DNA of 64,000 nucleotides from UBA4416 sp964541155 (GTDB lineage Bacteria > Bacteroidota > Bacteroidia > B-17B0 > Aurantibacillaceae): the NCBI GenBank assembly GCA_964541155.1, contig CAZIPC010000001.1, positions 310,001 through 374,000 of the forward strand, read 5' to 3'. A model generated the notes under the pieces. That model was not told the origin of the DNA and did no database searches. It saw only the letters and a list, made by a program, of their open reading frames with translations. Within the stretch, counting starts at the first letter, position 1; the number at the start of each line of letters is the position of its first letter. Shown here piece by piece: positions 9,068-17,574 of the stretch. The translations under genes and the position numbers were made by a program.

Positions 9068-10003
9068 ATGAAATTTGCAATAATTGATTTAGGAACAAAT
9101 ACATTTAACTTAATTATTGCCGAAAAGCTGCCGAACAATACATTTAAAATTTTATTTAACACTAAACTTTCAGTTAAACTTGGTGAAGGATCCATAAATA
9201 AAGGATTTATTGATAAAATACCTTTTCAAAGAGGGATATCTGCTTTAATATCTTACAAACAGCATTTAATAGATTATAATGTTAATGACGTTTATGCATT
9301 TGCAACATCAGCTATTAGGTCGGCTAAAAATGGAGTAAATTTTATTAATGAGGCAAAAATTAAAACTGGTATATCTATTACAATTATTGATGGAGAGGAA
9401 GAAGCTACTTTAATTTATCATGGTAATAAAATGGCTGTAAATTTATCTGATGCTACATCATTAATAATGGATATAGGAGGAGGAAGCACCGAATTTATTT
9501 TAGCAAATAAAAATACAATTTTTTGGAAACAAAGCTTTTTATTAGGAGCTGCAAGGCTTTTAGAAATGTTTAAATTATCAGATCCACTAACCAACTCAGA
9601 ATTAATTGAGTTTAATAATTATTTAAAAACAGAACTTAATTCATTATTTAAAGCTACTGCTAAATTTAAACCTAATGAATTAATTGGCTCATCAGGAGCT
9701 TTTGATTCGGTTGTTGATATTATTGATGGAGAATTTAATACTGGTAGTATTACTTCGTTTCAAACTGAATATTCCATAAATTTAGATAACTATAATTTTG
9801 TGAGCGAAAAAATAAAAAAAACAACTCTTGCTCAAAGATCAAATATTAAAGGATTAATTGAAATGAGAATTGATATGATTGTGATTTCATTTTTATTAAT
9901 TGATTTTATCTTAAAGGAACTGAATTTATCTAAAATGAGAGTTTCAACGTATTCGTTAAAAGAAGGGGTTATATTTCATAAATTAGGATTGTCGAGTTCT
10001 TAA
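9068..10003 (+). CDS. Ppx/GppA-family phosphatase
   Basis: This is a cytoplasmic sugar-kinase/actin-fold phosphatase of the exopolyphosphatase and guanosine pentaphosphate phosphatase family. At 311 residues it matches the short two-domain form, without the C-terminal HD-like extension of E. coli Ppx. The first phosphate loop is visible at 6-19 (IDLGTNTFNLIIAE) and the second at about 136-145 (DIGGGSTEFI). Conserved A-T-S-A-I-R-S-A is near 73-80. The sequence does not decide between polyphosphate and pppGpp as substrate. The gene starts 28 bases after the PorP/SprF stop and could share its transcript. Confidence 0.88.
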   Translation: MKFAIIDLGTNTFNLIIAEKLPNNTFKILFNTKLSVKLGEGSINKGFIDKIPFQRGISALISYKQHLIDYNVNDVYAFATSAIRSAKNGVNFINEAKIKTGISITIIDGEEEATLIYHGNKMAVNLSDATSLIMDIGGGSTEFILANKNTIFWKQSFLLGAARLLEMFKLSDPLTNSELIEFNNYLKTELNSLFKATAKFKPNELIGSSGAFDSVVDIIDGEFNTGSITSFQTEYSINLDNYNFVSEKIKKTTLAQRSNIKGLIEMRIDMIVISFLLIDFILKELNLSKMRVSTYSLKEGVIFHKLGLSSS

Positions 10004-10027
10004 TTTTAAACATCAAAAATGTTTATG

Positions 10028-10035
10028 TAACTTTG
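10028..10035 (+). promoter_or_regulatory. -7 element only 5 bases before an ATG
   Basis: TAACTTTG fits TAnnTTTG and is followed by AACTA and then ATG at 10041. Transcription from it would start at or beside the start codon, so the mRNA may be leaderless. Confidence 0.5.
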
Positions 10036-10040
10036 AACTA

Positions 10041-10604
10041 ATGATGATTTCAAAACCCTATACATTATCCATTTCAAATTCTTTTAACAAAGAATTTTTA
10101 AATAAAAATGTTTGGTTAATTATTTTACATGCTTCTAGAACCCCACCACATATTGGTATCTTAATTGATGGTAATTATAATTCTTTAACTATTAAAGGAC
10201 ATGAATTAAATATCAATATACATATTTTAGATAAATTAATACAACAAAAAAAAATAGAAAGTATTTTTATTCAACTCAAAAAGCACCCAGTTTTTAGTAC
10301 TGAATATCAAAAAGAAATTTGTCAAATATATATTCAACAATTTAAACAAGTAGGTTCTGACGAAGCATCTTGCTTAAATCCTGTAAAATTGTTTTTACAA
10401 GAATTTTATGGGTTAAAAGAAATAAAAAATGAACTTTTATTTGAATTAATTGAACGTTTAAAACAGAACAATTATACAGAAATTGTAATGAGTTGTAATT
10501 TAGAAAATAAAATAACTAATAAAGAATTTACACTACCTTTATATACTAATAGTGAATTGCAAAATACTATCAGAAAAGAACTTGAATTTTACAATAAAAA
10601 ATAA
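10041..10604 (+). CDS. Conserved-looking cytoplasmic protein of unknown function
   Basis: I do not recognise a named family in these 187 residues. There is no signal peptide or membrane segment. The most distinctive part is HASRTPPHIGILIDGNYNSL near 31-50, then K-G-H-E-L-N, giving closely spaced His residues beside a Gly-Asp turn. The C-terminal half is helical. The stop and the next start share one base (TAATG), so it is translationally coupled to the GNAT acetyltransferase, which could act with or on it. The frame starts with two ATGs; the first lies 5 bases after a TAnnTTTG element. Confidence 0.75.
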   Translation: MMISKPYTLSISNSFNKEFLNKNVWLIILHASRTPPHIGILIDGNYNSLTIKGHELNINIHILDKLIQQKKIESIFIQLKKHPVFSTEYQKEICQIYIQQFKQVGSDEASCLNPVKLFLQEFYGLKEIKNELLFELIERLKQNNYTEIVMSCNLENKITNKEFTLPLYTNSELQNTIRKELEFYNKK

Positions 10605-11131
10605 TGTTTTTAAAAAGTGAACATATTTACTTTAGAGCTTTAGAAACTTCTGATTTAGATGTTTTATTTGACATTGAAAACAATATACAAAATTGGAATG
10701 TCAGCAATACAATTACACCTTTTAGTAAGGATACATTAAAATTATATCTCCAAAGCGCTCATCAAGATATTTATACAAACAAACAATTAAGATTAATGAT
10801 TTGTATGAATAATACAGACGAATCAATAGGATTAATAGACTTATTTGAATTTGATCCTTTAAATCAAAGGGTAGGAGTAGGCATAATTATTTTTGAAAAA
10901 TATAGAAAACAAGGGTACGCTTTTGAAGCCATACAACTAATCATAAATTACACTAAAAACAATTTATTGATGAATCAAATATATTGTAATATCAGTACAT
11001 TAAACAATGATAGTATTAAACTATTTACAAATTGTGGATTTATTCAAATTGGTGTAAAGAAGCAATGGAATCAAGTATCTAAAAATAATTTTGAAGATGA
11101 ACTTATGTTTCAAAAAATATTAATTAGTTAA
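10604..11131 (+). CDS. GNAT-family N-acetyltransferase (RimJ/RimL type)
   Basis: This 175-residue protein fits the Acetyltransf_3 pattern. It opens with I-Y-F-R-A-L-E-T-S-D-L, has I-G-L-I-D-L-F-E-F-D in the core, then V-G-V-G-I-I-I and the acetyl-CoA pyrophosphate loop YRKQGYAFEA. It closes with N-D-S-I-K-L-F-T-N-C-G-F. It should move an acetyl group from acetyl-CoA to an amine, commonly a protein N-terminus in this subgroup; the actual substrate is unknown. The start overlaps the preceding stop by one base. The 3' end overlaps the convergent methyltransferase by 8 bases and no terminator lies between them. Confidence 0.88.
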   Translation: MFLKSEHIYFRALETSDLDVLFDIENNIQNWNVSNTITPFSKDTLKLYLQSAHQDIYTNKQLRLMICMNNTDESIGLIDLFEFDPLNQRVGVGIIIFEKYRKQGYAFEAIQLIINYTKNNLLMNQIYCNISTLNNDSIKLFTNCGFIQIGVKKQWNQVSKNNFEDELMFQKILIS

Positions 11132-12077
11132 CTTTTCTGGCAACAACAATCATTTCTTCTCCTATATTCAATAAGGAAAGTGTTTTATAAATCATATTAT
11201 GAAGCTTCATAAATAATTTTAACTTCCACATAGGTTTTTGTGTAAATGTGTTAAAATAATTCTGTCTTTCAGAGGCATTTATTGAGCTATTAGCTTGTTG
11301 TTGAGTTTGTTTCTTCTGACCTCTTATCCTTTTTAATAAAGGCAAAATGGTATACATAATAAATAATTTAATTTCAAAAGAAGATGTAATTGATTCTACT
11401 CTATACCCATGTTTTTTTAATAATTGAGTTATAGTTTGTTTTCCAAAATAATTTACATGATCAAGTCCCATCATTTTCCATTTATCTTTATGCTTTTTTG
11501 CAAAATATGAATCTATTTGCGGAACTTGAATTACTATAATCCCATTATCAGAGGTTATCCTAGCACATTTTTCAATCACATCATTTGCCTTATCAATATG
11601 TTCTAAAACATCCCACATCGTTATAATATCAAATGTTTTATTTTCTTTCATTTCAAAAAAATCAATATGATCAACAGGCAGATTTAAGTCATTTTTAGAG
11701 TAAAGATAAGGTTGTTCGGAAATTTCTATTCCATATACATCATAACCAAGTAACTTACCAGTTAACATAAAATGCCCCCAACCTGAACCTAAATCAAATA
11801 ATGAGCCATTTGATTTATATTTTTTTATTAAATCGTATCTAATTTTATGACGCTCTATTTTAACCCAATTGTTACCATTACGAACAGCCTTAGCAACATT
11901 ATCATCCTTATAATTTTCATAAGAAATTTGTTTTCTAAAATATGGTGGTATAAAAGTAAAACTACAAGTTTTACATTCAACTACCGAAAATTTTTCTTGA
12001 TTATAAATTATTTTAAACTCATTTGGATTTTTATTATCACAAACGCAACAGTGTATATCTTCAAAAATAGGGTTCAT
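11124..12077 (-). CDS. Class I SAM-dependent methyltransferase with N-terminal zinc ribbon
   Basis: This 317-residue protein starts with a likely zinc ribbon formed by C10/C13 and C35/C38. The Methyltransf_23-type Rossmann domain follows, with the SAM loop F-D-L-G-S-G-W-G near 94-101, an acidic G-I-E-I strand end and M-W-D-V-L-E-H-I. The C-terminus from about 230 is hydrophobic and basic and could touch a membrane. This domain order is common among enzymes that modify sugars or lipids of surface polymers, but the substrate cannot be read here. The start is 11 bases after the stop of the coiled-coil repeat gene, so the two share a minus-strand transcript. It overlaps the convergent GNAT gene at its end. 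Confidence 0.88.
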   Translation of the reverse strand: MNPIFEDIHCCVCDNKNPNEFKIIYNQEKFSVVECKTCSFTFIPPYFRKQISYENYKDDNVAKAVRNGNNWVKIERHKIRYDLIKKYKSNGSLFDLGSGWGHFMLTGKLLGYDVYGIEISEQPYLYSKNDLNLPVDHIDFFEMKENKTFDIITMWDVLEHIDKANDVIEKCARITSDNGIIVIQVPQIDSYFAKKHKDKWKMMGLDHVNYFGKQTITQLLKKHGYRVESITSSFEIKLFIMYTILPLLKRIRGQKKQTQQQANSSINASERQNYFNTFTQKPMWKLKLFMKLHNMIYKTLSLLNIGEEMIVVARKVN

Positions 12078-12088
12078 TTTTTTTATTA

Positions 12089-13601
12089 TTAAGGTTTTGT
12101 TTCTTGCTCAAATGTTGATTCTGTAATAGGAAGTGCGTCTCTAAAAAATGAAATTCCTCCCCAACTAAATATTTTTTTTTGATACACGTATGCTTTTGAA
12201 TTTTTAACAACTACTCGTTGAATAATAACAACACCCGAACCTACAATGGTTTCTTCAGTTACCCCAGGAGCATACTTTGCTAATAATTCTCTTTGTTTAG
12301 AATTCATATCTGATGAGATAGCTTCATCAGAATTTATATTTTTCTCAATTTCTAACAATTGGTTTTTAGCATAAAAATCTCCCGCTTTAATCATTAAAGC
12401 TTCTTCATAATATATTTTAGAATTTTTATATTCTTTTTGTTTGTATAATTTATCAGCTTTACTTATCGCTTCTTGGTATTTTTTTATTAATTGATTTTTT
12501 TCTTCATCTGCTTTTTTCTTTGCTAGTGCATCAGCTTCGGCCTTAGCTTTTTGTTGGGCTGCTAATTTATCAGAAGCTTCTTTTTCGGCTTTCTCTTTAG
12601 CTATTCGTGCTATTTCTTCATCTGCCTTTTTCTTTGCTAATGCATCGGCTTCGGCCTTGGCTTTTTGTTGGGCTACTAATTTATCAGAAGCTTCTTTTTC
12701 GGCTTTCTCTTTAGCTATTCGTGCTATTTCNNNNNNNNNNNNNNNNNNNNNNNNNNNNNNNNNNNNNNNNNNNNNNNNNNNNNNNNNNNNNNNNNNNNNN
12801 NNNNNNNNNNNNNNNNNNNNNNNNNNNNNNATCTGCCTTTTTCTTTGCTAATGCATCGGCTTCGGCCTTGGCTTTTTGTTGGGCTGCTAATTTATCTGCC
12901 TCTATTTTTTTATTTAATAATTCTTGGTCTTTAATAAAGTTTTGAATTAGAATTACTTGATCTTTAGGATACGATTCAAATGGTTTTAATTTTGACGCTT
13001 GATTATAATTAGTGGTTGCTAAAGTCCAATCTTTTTTTTGAAATGCTCTATCGGCAGCTTTAATAGTATTTAAATAATTAGCATCTAAGGCTTTTTGTTT
13101 AATTAAGGCATCTCTTTCTAGTTGCCGTAATCTATCTAAAGCCTCTAACATTAAATCACTGTAAGCCTCATCGTAATCAAAATTTTGAATTGATTTTATG
13201 TATTTAATTTTTACAAGTGGCTGATTTAATATTGAATAATCAATATCCGGAAGTGGTTCAAATAAACTAATTGATTCGATATTAAAACCATTTATATCGC
13301 TTTGTGTTTTATCATCTGGTACACCTTTTGTTGATATCTGAAATTTTTTTGTGCAATGACCTATTTTAGTAACAAATATTGTATAATCACCATTAGAAGG
13401 TATCCTTATCATAAAAAAACCATCCTCTTTTGTTGTAATTTGAGTTACTTGTTTATTACCTTGCATTAATGTAATTGAAGCATCTTTTAAAGGCTTATCT
13501 GATTTTACAATTTTGCTAGAAAAAGGTAGTGACCACTCTTGAGAAAAAGATGAAAAGGAAATAAATGTGTAAAATATAATAATAGATATTATATATCTCA
13601 T
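12089..13601 (-). CDS. Secreted protein with regulatory-like beta domain and long KAD-rich coiled coil (interrupted by gap)
   Basis: I read 12089-13601 as one gene broken by the 100-N gap. It has a signal peptide (first 20 residues, ending F-S-Q), then a carboxypeptidase-regulatory-like beta sandwich (about 35-95). A TPR-like stretch (AADRAFQKKDWTLATTNYNQ) is followed by a charged, alanine-rich coiled coil built from 38-residue units containing AKAEADALAKKKAD. After the gap a second TPR-like stretch (KADKLYKQKEYKNSKIYYEE) leads into a C-terminal beta-rich end. The two sides are in different frames only because the gap is written as 100 bases; a true gap that is a multiple of 3 joins them. The frame is open through 12395-12730. 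Function is unknown; a periplasmic structural role is plausible. Confidence 0.82.
12506..12896 (-). repeat. 114-base tandem repeat (38-residue coiled-coil unit), copy number unresolved
   Basis: One unit runs 12506-12619 and a second begins at 12620, exactly 114 bases on, and breaks off at 12730 where the N-run starts. Sequence resumes at 12831 with ATCTGCC, the first bases of another unit, and leaves the repeat near 12896. Units differ at a few bases, so they are old enough to have diverged. Each encodes K-A-E-A-D-A-L-A-K-K-K-A-D plus a linking E-K-A-S-D-K-L stretch. Confidence 0.85.
12731..12830. other. Assembly gap (100 N)
   Basis: Exactly 100 N lie inside the tandem repeat. The flanking repeat phase predicts a real length of 3 bases plus any whole number of 114-base units, and 100 does not fit. 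The N-run is therefore a placeholder of arbitrary size. Confidence 0.95.
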
Positions 13602-13616
13602 GTGTAATAAATACTG

Positions 13617-13624
13617 TAATTTTG
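13617..13624 (+). promoter_or_regulatory. -7 element upstream of the FAD oxidoreductase
   Basis: TAATTTTG matches TAnnTTTG and lies 49 bases before the ATG at 13674. No clear -33 TTG is seen. Confidence 0.45.
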
Positions 13625-13673
13625 TATAATTTTTAAATATAAATATAATTTAAGAAACGATTCTAAAAAAAAT

Positions 13674-14813
13674 ATGCACAATCTAAACCAACATCATAAC
13701 TTAAGCTTTTGGGAAATTGATACTTATACTAAAAATATTGATTTAATTGTAATTGGTAGTGGTATTGTTGGTTTAAATGCGGCTATAGCATTCAAAGAAA
13801 AATATAAAAAAGCAAAAGTTGTAATTATAGAAAGAGGAATATTACCTAGTGGAGCAAGTACTAAAAACGCTGGATTTGCTTGTTTTGGTAGTGTTAGCGA
13901 ATTACTATCTGATTTACGAAAAAACGAAGAACATAAAGTATGGGAAACTGTGGAAATGCGAATAAAAGGATTAGAATTATTGCGAAAAAAACTAAAAGAT
14001 AAAAATATTGATTATCAAGAATTAGGAGGTTATGAATTATTTGATAATGCTAAAAAATTTAAAGAATGTATTGAACACATAGATAGCTTTAATGCAAAAA
14101 TTAAATCTTTAACTAAAACAAAAAACACATATTCTGTAGAAAATAAAAAAATTAAAACCTTAAAATTCCAAAATATTACAGGATTAATTTTTAATAAAAA
14201 AGAGGGGCAAATTGATAGTGGAAAAATGATGAAAAACCTCATTAAATATGCAACTCAAAAGGATATTATCATTTTAAATTCGATAAATGTAAATGAAATA
14301 ATTGATCAAAAAAATAATGTAATTATCAAAACTTCAATTGGTACAATAAATTCAAAACAAGTAATAGTTGCAACAAATGGATTTGCTAATCAATTATTAA
14401 AAATTAAAGATTTAAAACCCGCAAGAGCACAAGTTTTAATTACAAAACCTATCGTTAATTTAAAAATTAAAGGAACTTTTCATTATGATGAAGGTTTTTA
14501 TTACTTCAGAAATATTGGAAATAGAATTTTATTTGGCGGTGGTAGAAATTTAGATTTTAAAACAGAAACTACAACATCTTTTGAATTAAATTCTAAAATT
14601 CAAGAACATTTAACAAATTTACTATCAACTACCATATTACCATCAACACCTTTTAAAATAGAACATAGATGGTCAGGAATAATGGGAGTAGGAAACGAAA
14701 AAAAACCTATTATAAAAAAAATTACACCAAACATTGTTTGTGCTGTAAGAATGGGTGGTATGGGAGTTGCTATTGGCTCATTAGTTGGAAAATTAGCTGT
14801 TGATGAATTTTAA
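13674..14813 (+). CDS. FAD-dependent oxidoreductase, DAO family
   Basis: This 379-residue flavoenzyme has the dinucleotide-binding fold at 23-54: V-I-G-S-G-I-V-G (26-33) and an acidic E53 at the end of the second strand for the FAD ribose. S-G-A-S-T-K-N-A-G-F at about 59-68 is the second FAD-contact region. The C-terminal R-M-G-G-M-G-V-A-I-G block closes the flavin site. The family oxidises amines or amino acids such as glycine, sarcosine or D-amino acids, and substrate choice cannot be told from sequence. A Y-F-R-N-x-G-N-R-I-L-F-G-G-G segment resembles members related to gamma-glutamylputrescine oxidase (PuuB-like). It stands alone, divergent from the coiled-coil gene. Confidence 0.85.
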   Translation: MHNLNQHHNLSFWEIDTYTKNIDLIVIGSGIVGLNAAIAFKEKYKKAKVVIIERGILPSGASTKNAGFACFGSVSELLSDLRKNEEHKVWETVEMRIKGLELLRKKLKDKNIDYQELGGYELFDNAKKFKECIEHIDSFNAKIKSLTKTKNTYSVENKKIKTLKFQNITGLIFNKKEGQIDSGKMMKNLIKYATQKDIIILNSINVNEIIDQKNNVIIKTSIGTINSKQVIVATNGFANQLLKIKDLKPARAQVLITKPIVNLKIKGTFHYDEGFYYFRNIGNRILFGGGRNLDFKTETTTSFELNSKIQEHLTNLLSTTILPSTPFKIEHRWSGIMGVGNEKKPIIKKITPNIVCAVRMGGMGVAIGSLVGKLAVDEF

Positions 14814-14868
14814 ATACATTACTCGAATGTAATTTTCATATTTAACATAATATTAATTATATATAATT

Positions 14869-14876
14869 TATATTTG
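14869..14876 (+). promoter_or_regulatory. -7 element of the queA promoter
   Basis: TATATTTG matches TAnnTTTG. It predicts a leader of roughly 145 bases before the queA ATG at 15030, unusually long for this window. Confidence 0.5.
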
Positions 14877-14967
14877 TAATTCATTGATTAACAGTATATT
14901 AATTTAATATCACAATTGTCGAAAAAGCATATTGTGAATGTACATTTGCAAACTATTATTAATCCCG

Positions 14968-15010
14968 TAAGATTATGAAATGGCTAATAAGCCTATTTCA
15001 TTCTGTCTTA
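14968..15010 (+). promoter_or_regulatory. Structured leader hairpin before queA
   Basis: TAAGA (14968-14972) pairs with TCTTA (15006-15010). Inside them ATGAAAT-GGC pairs with GCC-T-ATTTCAT around a TAATAA loop, with one bulged base. The hairpin ends 19 bases before the start codon. It is not followed by a T-run, so it is not a simple terminator. It does not fit the preQ1-I consensus I know. Confidence 0.5.
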
Positions 15011-15029
15011 TAATAAAACTATAACAGAT

Positions 15030-16079
15030 ATGAAGCTATCCATGTTTAAATTTAATCTGCCGAAAGAATTATTGGCAGAACATCCAGCAAAAAACCGTGA
15101 TGAAAGTAAATTAATGATTGTTGATCGTGCAACTGGAAAAATTACACATAAAAAATTTAAAGATATTATCAATTATTTTGATGACGGCGATGTCATGATT
15201 TTAAATGACACAAAAGTATTTCCAGCACGTATGTATGGAAATAAAGAAAAAACAGGTGCTAAAATTGAAGTTTTTTTATTACGAGAATTAAATGCGGAAA
15301 GTCGTTTATGGGATGTTTTAGTAGATCCTGCTCGTAAAATACGTATAGGGAATAAATTATATTTTGGAGAAAATGATAATGTTGTAGCTGAAGTAATTGA
15401 CAATACAACTTCAAGGGGACGAACATTAAGGTTTTTATATGATGGCCCTTATGAAGATTTTAGAAAAGCATTATATGATTTAGGAGAAACTCCTTTACCT
15501 AAGTATATTAAACGTGCTGTAGAAGAAAGCGATACTGAACGTTACCAAACAGTATTTGCAAAAAACGAAGGTGCGGTAGCCGCTCCTACAGCTGGATTAC
15601 ATTTTAGTCGTGAATTACTTAAACGTTTAGAAATTAAAGGAGTAGATTTTGCTAATATTACTTTACATATTGGTTTAGGAACATTTAGAATGGTTGAAGT
15701 TGAAGATTTAACTAAACATAAAATGGATAGCGAAGAAGCAATCATTACAGAAGCTGCATGTAAAATTATTAATGCAGGAAAAGATAAAAAGAAAAAAATA
15801 TGTGCAGTTGGCACCACTGTTATGCGTTCATTAGAGTCGTCTGTTTCTACAACTGGGCATGTTAACCCATATCAAGGATGGACAAATAAATTTATTTTTC
15901 CTCCTTACGATTTTTCTGTAGCTAATTGTATGATTACTAATTTTCATATGCCAGAATCAACTTTATTAATGCAAGTTGCTGCCTTTGGTGGTTACGATTT
16001 AATTATGAAAGCTTACAAAGAAGCTATTAAGGAAAAATATCGTTTCTACTCGTATGGAGATGCGATGTTAATTTTATAA
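15030..16079 (+). CDS. queA: tRNA preQ1(34) S-adenosylmethionine ribosyltransferase-isomerase
   Basis: QueA moves the ribose part of S-adenosylmethionine onto preQ1 in tRNA anticodons, forming epoxyqueuosine. At 349 residues it has the standard length. Diagnostic blocks are L-L-A-E-H-P at 14-19, M-I-L-N-D-T-K-V-F-P-A-R, Y-Q-T-V-F-A, AAPTAGLHFS, H-I-G-L-G-T-F and CMITNFHMPESTLLM. The ATG at 15030 gives the usual N-terminus M-K-L-S-M-F-K-F. It has its own promoter and leader and ends at a strong terminator, so it is probably transcribed alone. Other queuosine genes are not in the window. Confidence 0.96.
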   Translation: MKLSMFKFNLPKELLAEHPAKNRDESKLMIVDRATGKITHKKFKDIINYFDDGDVMILNDTKVFPARMYGNKEKTGAKIEVFLLRELNAESRLWDVLVDPARKIRIGNKLYFGENDNVVAEVIDNTTSRGRTLRFLYDGPYEDFRKALYDLGETPLPKYIKRAVEESDTERYQTVFAKNEGAVAAPTAGLHFSRELLKRLEIKGVDFANITLHIGLGTFRMVEVEDLTKHKMDSEEAIITEAACKIINAGKDKKKKICAVGTTVMRSLESSVSTTGHVNPYQGWTNKFIFPPYDFSVANCMITNFHMPESTLLMQVAAFGGYDLIMKAYKEAIKEKYRFYSYGDAMLIL

Positions 16080-16103
16080 ACTATTTAAACATTTATTATT
16101 ATT

Positions 16104-16130
16104 AAAAAGCCATCTTCTAGATGGCTTTTT
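16104..16130. terminator. Bidirectional terminator after queA
   Basis: AAAAAGCCATCT (16104-16115) and AGATGGCTTTTT (16119-16130) form a perfect 12-base-pair stem with a TCT loop. It sits between queA and the convergent T9SS cargo gene. Confidence 0.92.
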
Positions 16131-16132
16131 AA

Positions 16133-17569
16133 TTAATTAGAAATTATTATCTTTTCGGTTTTGTTTAAAATTTTTAAATAATAAATACCATTTTTTAAAT
16201 CCTCACAATTTATAATAACTGTTTTAAAATTATGAGTTATTTTATTAGTTAATAATTCATTTCCATAAATATCAATTAAATGAATATCACTATTATCTAA
16301 TTTAATTGAAGAATTAATGATTATAGCCTTTGAACATGGATTTGGAAATACATTAAAATGAGCAGAATAAATTTCATTCACAGATACAATGCTATAATTA
16401 CTTCCTATTAATGTTGAGTCCATTTTTAAAAAATAAACATTTGATAACATAGCGTTATAACCTTCTGTATAACCAACGGCAGCATAACCTTTATCTTTAG
16501 TAGCCACTAATTTATATATTTCATCAGTAACCGGCGAACCATAATCAGTTGCATTTAGATAGGTTAAAGAATTGTTCAATTCAATTATTTTAGTTTGTAA
16601 TCCATATCCCGTAAATACTTCTTTTTGGGTAAAACAAACTCTATTATTTGGTAAGCGATTTGAAAAAGCTAATGAATTATAAACTTCATTATTAGAAGCT
16701 GTTCCATCAATAAAAGTATGACTAACATTTCCTACATTATTTATTTTAAGCGCATATGCATCTAATAATCCAGCACCCCAAGATGCCGTTGAACCTGCTA
16801 TAAACAAATCATTTGTATTATTTTCAATAATTTGATTTCCAAAATCCTCTTTATTTCCACCATAAAATTTACGCCACAAAGTGTCACCTGTTTGATTAAT
16901 TTTTAACACCCAAATATCACCTAAAGAATCATTATAACTTTTTGTATAGCCAGTTAATGCATAATTACCATCTAGTGTTTGAATTACTGATTTTAATTCA
17001 TCATCTTTAACACCTCCATATGTTTTTGTCCACAGAGTATCGCCATTTACATCTGTTTTAATAACATAACCATCTGCATTACCATTTCCAAAACTATACG
17101 TTGTACCTGTTATTATAAATCCTCCTCCTAAAATTGTATCTACTGAATATGCAAAATCCCAGTCATTTCCCCCAATAGTTTTTTGCCATAATAAATTTCC
17201 ATTTTTATCTGTTTTTATTAAAAAAATATCATATCCACCAATACCAAAAGAACTTGTATATCCAGTCATTACATAACCTGAATCAGATAATTGAACAATA
17301 CTTCTTGCAATTTCATTATTGTATCCGCCAAAAGATTTTTCAAATCTCTTTTGTCCCATACTGTCTAATTTTAGCAAATAAAAATCGGTATTCCCTTGTC
17401 CAAAACTACTAGTAGAGCCTGCAATAATGTATCCACCATCTAACGTTTGCTTAACATCATAACCTACATCATAACCATGTCCACCATAAGTAGAAAAAAA
17501 CTTTGTTGGAGGCTGGGCACTTACTATGAAACTACTTATTATTAGAAATACAAATACAATTTTACTCAT
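16133..17569 (-). CDS. Secreted propeller-repeat protein with type A T9SS sorting signal
   Basis: This 478-residue protein has a signal peptide ending V-S-A-Q. Six or so repeats of about 51 residues follow, each with a (Y/F)GG start, a T-x-D-G-G-Y-x-x-x-G-x-T-x-S-F-G centre and a D-x-x-x-L-K-x-x-x-x-G-x-x-x-W-x-K end. This is the layout of a beta propeller of the kind common in secreted Bacteroidota proteins. The C-terminal 75 residues start F-N-V-F-P-N-P-C and end G-I-Y-Y-L-K-I, the Por secretion tail that is cleaved after T9SS export. No enzyme motif is seen. It is the last gene of a three-gene minus-strand run with 5 bases to the upstream gene. Confidence 0.88.
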   Translation of the reverse strand: MSKIVFVFLIISSFIVSAQPPTKFFSTYGGHGYDVGYDVKQTLDGGYIIAGSTSSFGQGNTDFYLLKLDSMGQKRFEKSFGGYNNEIARSIVQLSDSGYVMTGYTSSFGIGGYDIFLIKTDKNGNLLWQKTIGGNDWDFAYSVDTILGGGFIITGTTYSFGNGNADGYVIKTDVNGDTLWTKTYGGVKDDELKSVIQTLDGNYALTGYTKSYNDSLGDIWVLKINQTGDTLWRKFYGGNKEDFGNQIIENNTNDLFIAGSTASWGAGLLDAYALKINNVGNVSHTFIDGTASNNEVYNSLAFSNRLPNNRVCFTQKEVFTGYGLQTKIIELNNSLTYLNATDYGSPVTDEIYKLVATKDKGYAAVGYTEGYNAMLSNVYFLKMDSTLIGSNYSIVSVNEIYSAHFNVFPNPCSKAIIINSSIKLDNSDIHLIDIYGNELLTNKITHNFKTVIINCEDLKNGIYYLKILNKTEKIIISN

Positions 17570-17574
17570 AATAA

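Noticed and set aside
12506..12896. CRISPR-like array
   Set aside because: Repeat units are 114 bases, contiguous, in frame and coding; there are no spacers.
12657..12945. Plus-strand open frames running through the N-run
   Set aside because: They are the complement of the coiled-coil repeat and are open only because N codons cannot be read as stops.
14968..15010. preQ1 riboswitch before queA
   Set aside because: The hairpin lacks the conserved loop and A-rich tail of preQ1-I and is too small for preQ1-II; kept only as an unclassified structure.
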